This document shows, piece by piece, positions 6,580 through 8,655 of a stretch of 8,655 nt of DNA. Both the position numbers and the translations under genes were made by a program. The notes under the pieces are model-generated. The model made no database searches. It worked only from the letters and a program-made list of their open reading frames with translations, and had not been told where the DNA came from. Numbering within the stretch: the first letter of the stretch is position 1; each line of letters begins with the position of its first letter. The stretch comes from Planctomycetaceae bacterium. GTDB lineage: Bacteria > Planctomycetota > Planctomycetia > Planctomycetales > Planctomycetaceae. The DNA lies in NCBI GenBank assembly GCA_027080405.1, contig JALWSL010000080.1, positions 1 through 8,655 of the forward strand. Reading direction: 5' to 3'.

Positions 6580-8049
6580 ATGTTTGATCACGCAGGCAAG
6601 GCAAACAGGTTCGGTTGCCGGTTCGGTTGTTGGCTGTTGATGCTGCTTTTTCTGATGACAGGTCGATCAGGCCAGGCAGCTGATGAAGCGACTCTTGAAC
6701 AGGCCCGTGCCACGATGAAAAAGGCGATCCTTTTCTTTCAGAACGAAGTCTCGACCAGGGGCGGTTATCTGTACGCCTACAGTGAAGATCTTTCCATCAG
6801 GCAGGGAGAAGACGCCGCCACGAAGTATCAGATTTGGGTCGAACCGCCAGGTACGCCCGCTGTCGGAGAGGCGATGCTCAAAGCGTATCAGAAAACGAGA
6901 GAACCGGTCGCGCTTGAGGCGGCAAAAAAAGCGGCCTATGCTCTCGTTGCCGGTCAGTTGCAATCGGGGGGCTGGGCTTCGCTGATCGATTTTGAAGAAC
7001 CGCTGAAATACCAATACCGCAAAAGCGGGATCACTCGGGGACGGAACAAGACGACCTTCGACGACAATAAATCACAATCCGCCTTGCGGTTTTTAATGTT
7101 GATCGACCAGGAATTGAACTTTCAGGATGAGCAAATTCACGAAGCGGTTGTTTATGCCCAAAACTCTTTTCTGAAAGCACAATATCCCAATGGAGCCTGG
7201 CCTCAGCAGTACGCCAGCTTTCCCGACCCGGAAAAGTATCCCGTCATCAAGGCGAGTTACCCGGAGAAATGGCCGAGAACCCACCTCAAACAGGACTACT
7301 CGAAGTTTTACACGTTCAACGACAACACAATCGCCGACATGATCGAAGTCATGTTTCTGGCGCATCGTATTTACGGAGAAGAGCGCTTTCGGCAGGCGGG
7401 CATCAGGGCGGGAGAATTCATCTTGTTAGCTCAAATGCCCGAACCGCAACCTGCCTGGGCACAGCAGTATAACATAAAAATGCACCCTGCCTGGGCGAGA
7501 AAGTTCGAACCACCTGCGATCACCGGCGGCGAATCACAAGGTGTTCTCAACATCCTGATGCGGCTTTACATCCACACCGGAGAGAAAAAATTTCTCGCTC
7601 CCATTCCGCGAGCGATCCGCTATCTGCGTTCCAGCGAATTACCGGGAAAGAAGCTGGCCCGTTTTTACGAACTGAAAACAAACAGACCACTCTACTTCGA
7701 TCTCGACTACAATCTGACATACAGCCCTGATAACATGCCCACCCATTATTCGTTTATCGTCGGTTCAAATCTGGATTCTCTGGAACGACGATATCACAGC
7801 CTGACCCAAATCAACCCCCAGGAGCGAAAACAACTCCGCTACCCCCAAACGGAACCCCGCCTGAGTTCCTCACTGCGGGCACGGGCCCTCTCGGCTATCA
7901 ACACGCTTGATGAGAGGGGGGCATGGGTCACGCAGGGAAAAATCCGCACGGGCAGGTCGAGTTATCAGAAAACCCGTGTGATCGAAACGCGAACGTTCAT
8001 GAAAAACTTAAATTCACTGGCCGACTATATCGCGGCCAGCCAGAATTGA
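6580..8049 (+). CDS. secreted PL10-like pectate lyase
   Basis: A 489-residue exported protein. From ATG 6580 it has a basic N-region, a hydrophobic core (WLLMLLFLMTG, 18-28) and a likely signal peptidase site near GQA-ADEA (31-36). The mature part matches the all-helical PL10 (Pec_lyase) pattern in order: QSGGWASL (128-135), TTFDDNKSQSALRFL (158-172), AQYPNGAWPQQY (200-211), FYTFNDNTIADM (243-254), HPAWARKFEPPAITGGES (302-319) and ARFYELKTNRPLY (360-372). Arg307 in WARKFEPP is in the region of the catalytic arginine of known PL10 enzymes. Such enzymes cleave polygalacturonate by calcium-assisted beta-elimination; the substrate here could be another acidic polysaccharide. A GTG at 6526 extends the frame by 18 residues but would place arginine-rich sequence before the signal peptide and has no binding site. 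The gene stands alone on the plus strand and converges with the DUF1553 gene. Confidence 0.78.
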   Translation: MFDHAGKANRFGCRFGCWLLMLLFLMTGRSGQAADEATLEQARATMKKAILFFQNEVSTRGGYLYAYSEDLSIRQGEDAATKYQIWVEPPGTPAVGEAMLKAYQKTREPVALEAAKKAAYALVAGQLQSGGWASLIDFEEPLKYQYRKSGITRGRNKTTFDDNKSQSALRFLMLIDQELNFQDEQIHEAVVYAQNSFLKAQYPNGAWPQQYASFPDPEKYPVIKASYPEKWPRTHLKQDYSKFYTFNDNTIADMIEVMFLAHRIYGEERFRQAGIRAGEFILLAQMPEPQPAWAQQYNIKMHPAWARKFEPPAITGGESQGVLNILMRLYIHTGEKKFLAPIPRAIRYLRSSELPGKKLARFYELKTNRPLYFDLDYNLTYSPDNMPTHYSFIVGSNLDSLERRYHSLTQINPQERKQLRYPQTEPRLSSSLRARALSAINTLDERGAWVTQGKIRTGRSSYQKTRVIETRTFMKNLNSLADYIAASQN

Positions 8050-8060
8050 TTTTCCACCGC

Positions 8061-8093
8061 CATGCCGCTGTCATGAAAAACCCGGGCGGCATG
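8061..8093. terminator. inverted repeat between convergent genes
   Basis: Perfect 8-base arms, CATGCCGC (8061-8068) and GCGGCATG (8086-8093), enclose a 17-base loop 11 bases after the lyase stop and 20 bases after the DUF1553 stop on the other strand. The location between converging genes suits a bidirectional terminator. No T-run follows on either strand, so it is not a standard intrinsic terminator. Confidence 0.4.
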
Positions 8094-8113
8094 ACCAGTT
8101 GCTACGGTTCGGG

Positions 8114-8655
8114 TCAGTCGATGAACATAAATTCGTTACTCAACAGCAGCGCCTGCGCCAACTCCTGCCAGGCGTTTTTGTTATCGGGCTGGCTCTGGAT
8201 GAAGTCTCGGCACCATTCCGTTTCATCCCTCTCGGGATCACGGGCATATATTTTCCGGAAAAGCTGTCCGATTGCAGGTACCGTTTTCTTCGTATCGACG
8301 GATTTAACAAGCGCCTCGGCGACCGACATCACAAAAGGCGAATTCATCACAAATAACGCCTGCTGCGGAACCGTCGTGTGGGGCCTTTTTGACACACTGG
8401 TATTCGGGCCGGCAACGTCGAAAGTTCGCAACAGTTGTGAAACATTATTGCGGTCGATAAAGCCGTAGACAGCCCGGCGGTAGGTGGGAGATTTCCCTTC
8501 GAGCGGTTCAGGACGACCGGACAGATCCAGCTTCAACAACCCTGCACTCGCAAGCATCCCGTCCCGCATTGCTTCGAAGCTCATCCGTTTACGATTCATC
8601 CGCCAGACAAGAGTGTTTTCGGGATCCGCTTTCATGTCCGCTTCATTCGCCAGAC
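8114..8655 (-). CDS. DUF1553 (PSD1-type planctomycete protein), C-terminal end only
   Basis: The minus-strand frame is open to the right edge; 180 codons including the TGA stop at 8116-8114 are seen, the last part of a protein that in this family is usually several hundred residues or more. Signatures of the DUF1553 C-terminal domain are clear: LVWRMNRKRM, YRRAVYGFIDRNN, RTFDVAGPNT, HTTVPQQALFVMNSPFV, IYARDPERDE and the terminal ALLLSNEFMFID. DUF1553 proteins often carry N-terminal planctomycete cytochrome c (PSCyt1/2, DUF1549) domains and are exported. Their biochemical role is not established; many lie near sulfatase, glycosidase or DUF1501 genes. The missing N-terminal part prevents saying whether haem-binding domains are present. 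An internal ATG at 8635 is not the start, because the conserved domain continues upstream. Confidence 0.9.
   Translation of the reverse strand, partial: LANEADMKADPENTLVWRMNRKRMSFEAMRDGMLASAGLLKLDLSGRPEPLEGKSPTYRRAVYGFIDRNNVSQLLRTFDVAGPNTSVSKRPHTTVPQQALFVMNSPFVMSVAEALVKSVDTKKTVPAIGQLFRKIYARDPERDETEWCRDFIQSQPDNKNAWQELAQALLLSNEFMFID

Noticed and set aside
1..8655. CRISPR array, insertion sequence, tRNA/rRNA, phage or toxin-antitoxin module
   Set aside because: No spaced repeat series, transposase, terminal inverted repeat pair, cloverleaf-like sequence or matching protein was seen on either strand.

Overview
This window looks like a piece of a Planctomycetota chromosome, probably order Planctomycetales. 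The clearest marker is the partial DUF1553 protein at the right edge, a family hugely expanded in planctomycetes. A secreted pectate-lyase-like protein of a type common in that phylum agrees with this. Base composition is near 50% GC by eye. Several starts have weak or no Shine-Dalgarno sequence. I could not run a search, so genus-level placement is not possible.

Layout. (1) Minus strand, 5983 down to 1243, is a probable operon. It encodes a roughly 1000-residue FAD / iron-sulfur oxidoreductase (YdiJ / GlcD-GlcF fusion type), MoaD and MoaE (the two subunits of molybdopterin synthase) and a PhnP-like metallo-beta-lactamase-fold hydrolase. (2) After a 290-base gap, still on the minus strand, an MJ1255-type glycosyltransferase starts at 952 and runs off the left edge. 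(3) Bases 5984-6579 are a divergent, apparently non-coding control region. (4) On the plus strand, 6580-8049 encodes an exported PL10-like pectate lyase. (5) At the right, the minus-strand C-terminal end of a DUF1553 protein converges on it.

How the genes work together. MoaD and MoaE form one enzyme that inserts the dithiolene sulfurs into molybdopterin; their stop and start are 4 bases apart. The oxidoreductase upstream has no molybdopterin domain, so its link to moaDE is positional only. The hydrolase and glycosyltransferase have no evident pathway link to them. The lyase and the DUF1553 gene fit the polysaccharide-degrading lifestyle of planctomycetes.

I found no tRNA, rRNA, CRISPR array, insertion sequence, phage gene or defence system, and nothing that amounts to a new biological system. 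The best sequence-level observations are translational. The codons for MoaD's essential Gly-Gly tail form the ribosome binding site of moaE. The lyase start carries a 10-base tandem duplication that places a strong ribosome binding site next to a five-codon decoy frame overlapping the real start.
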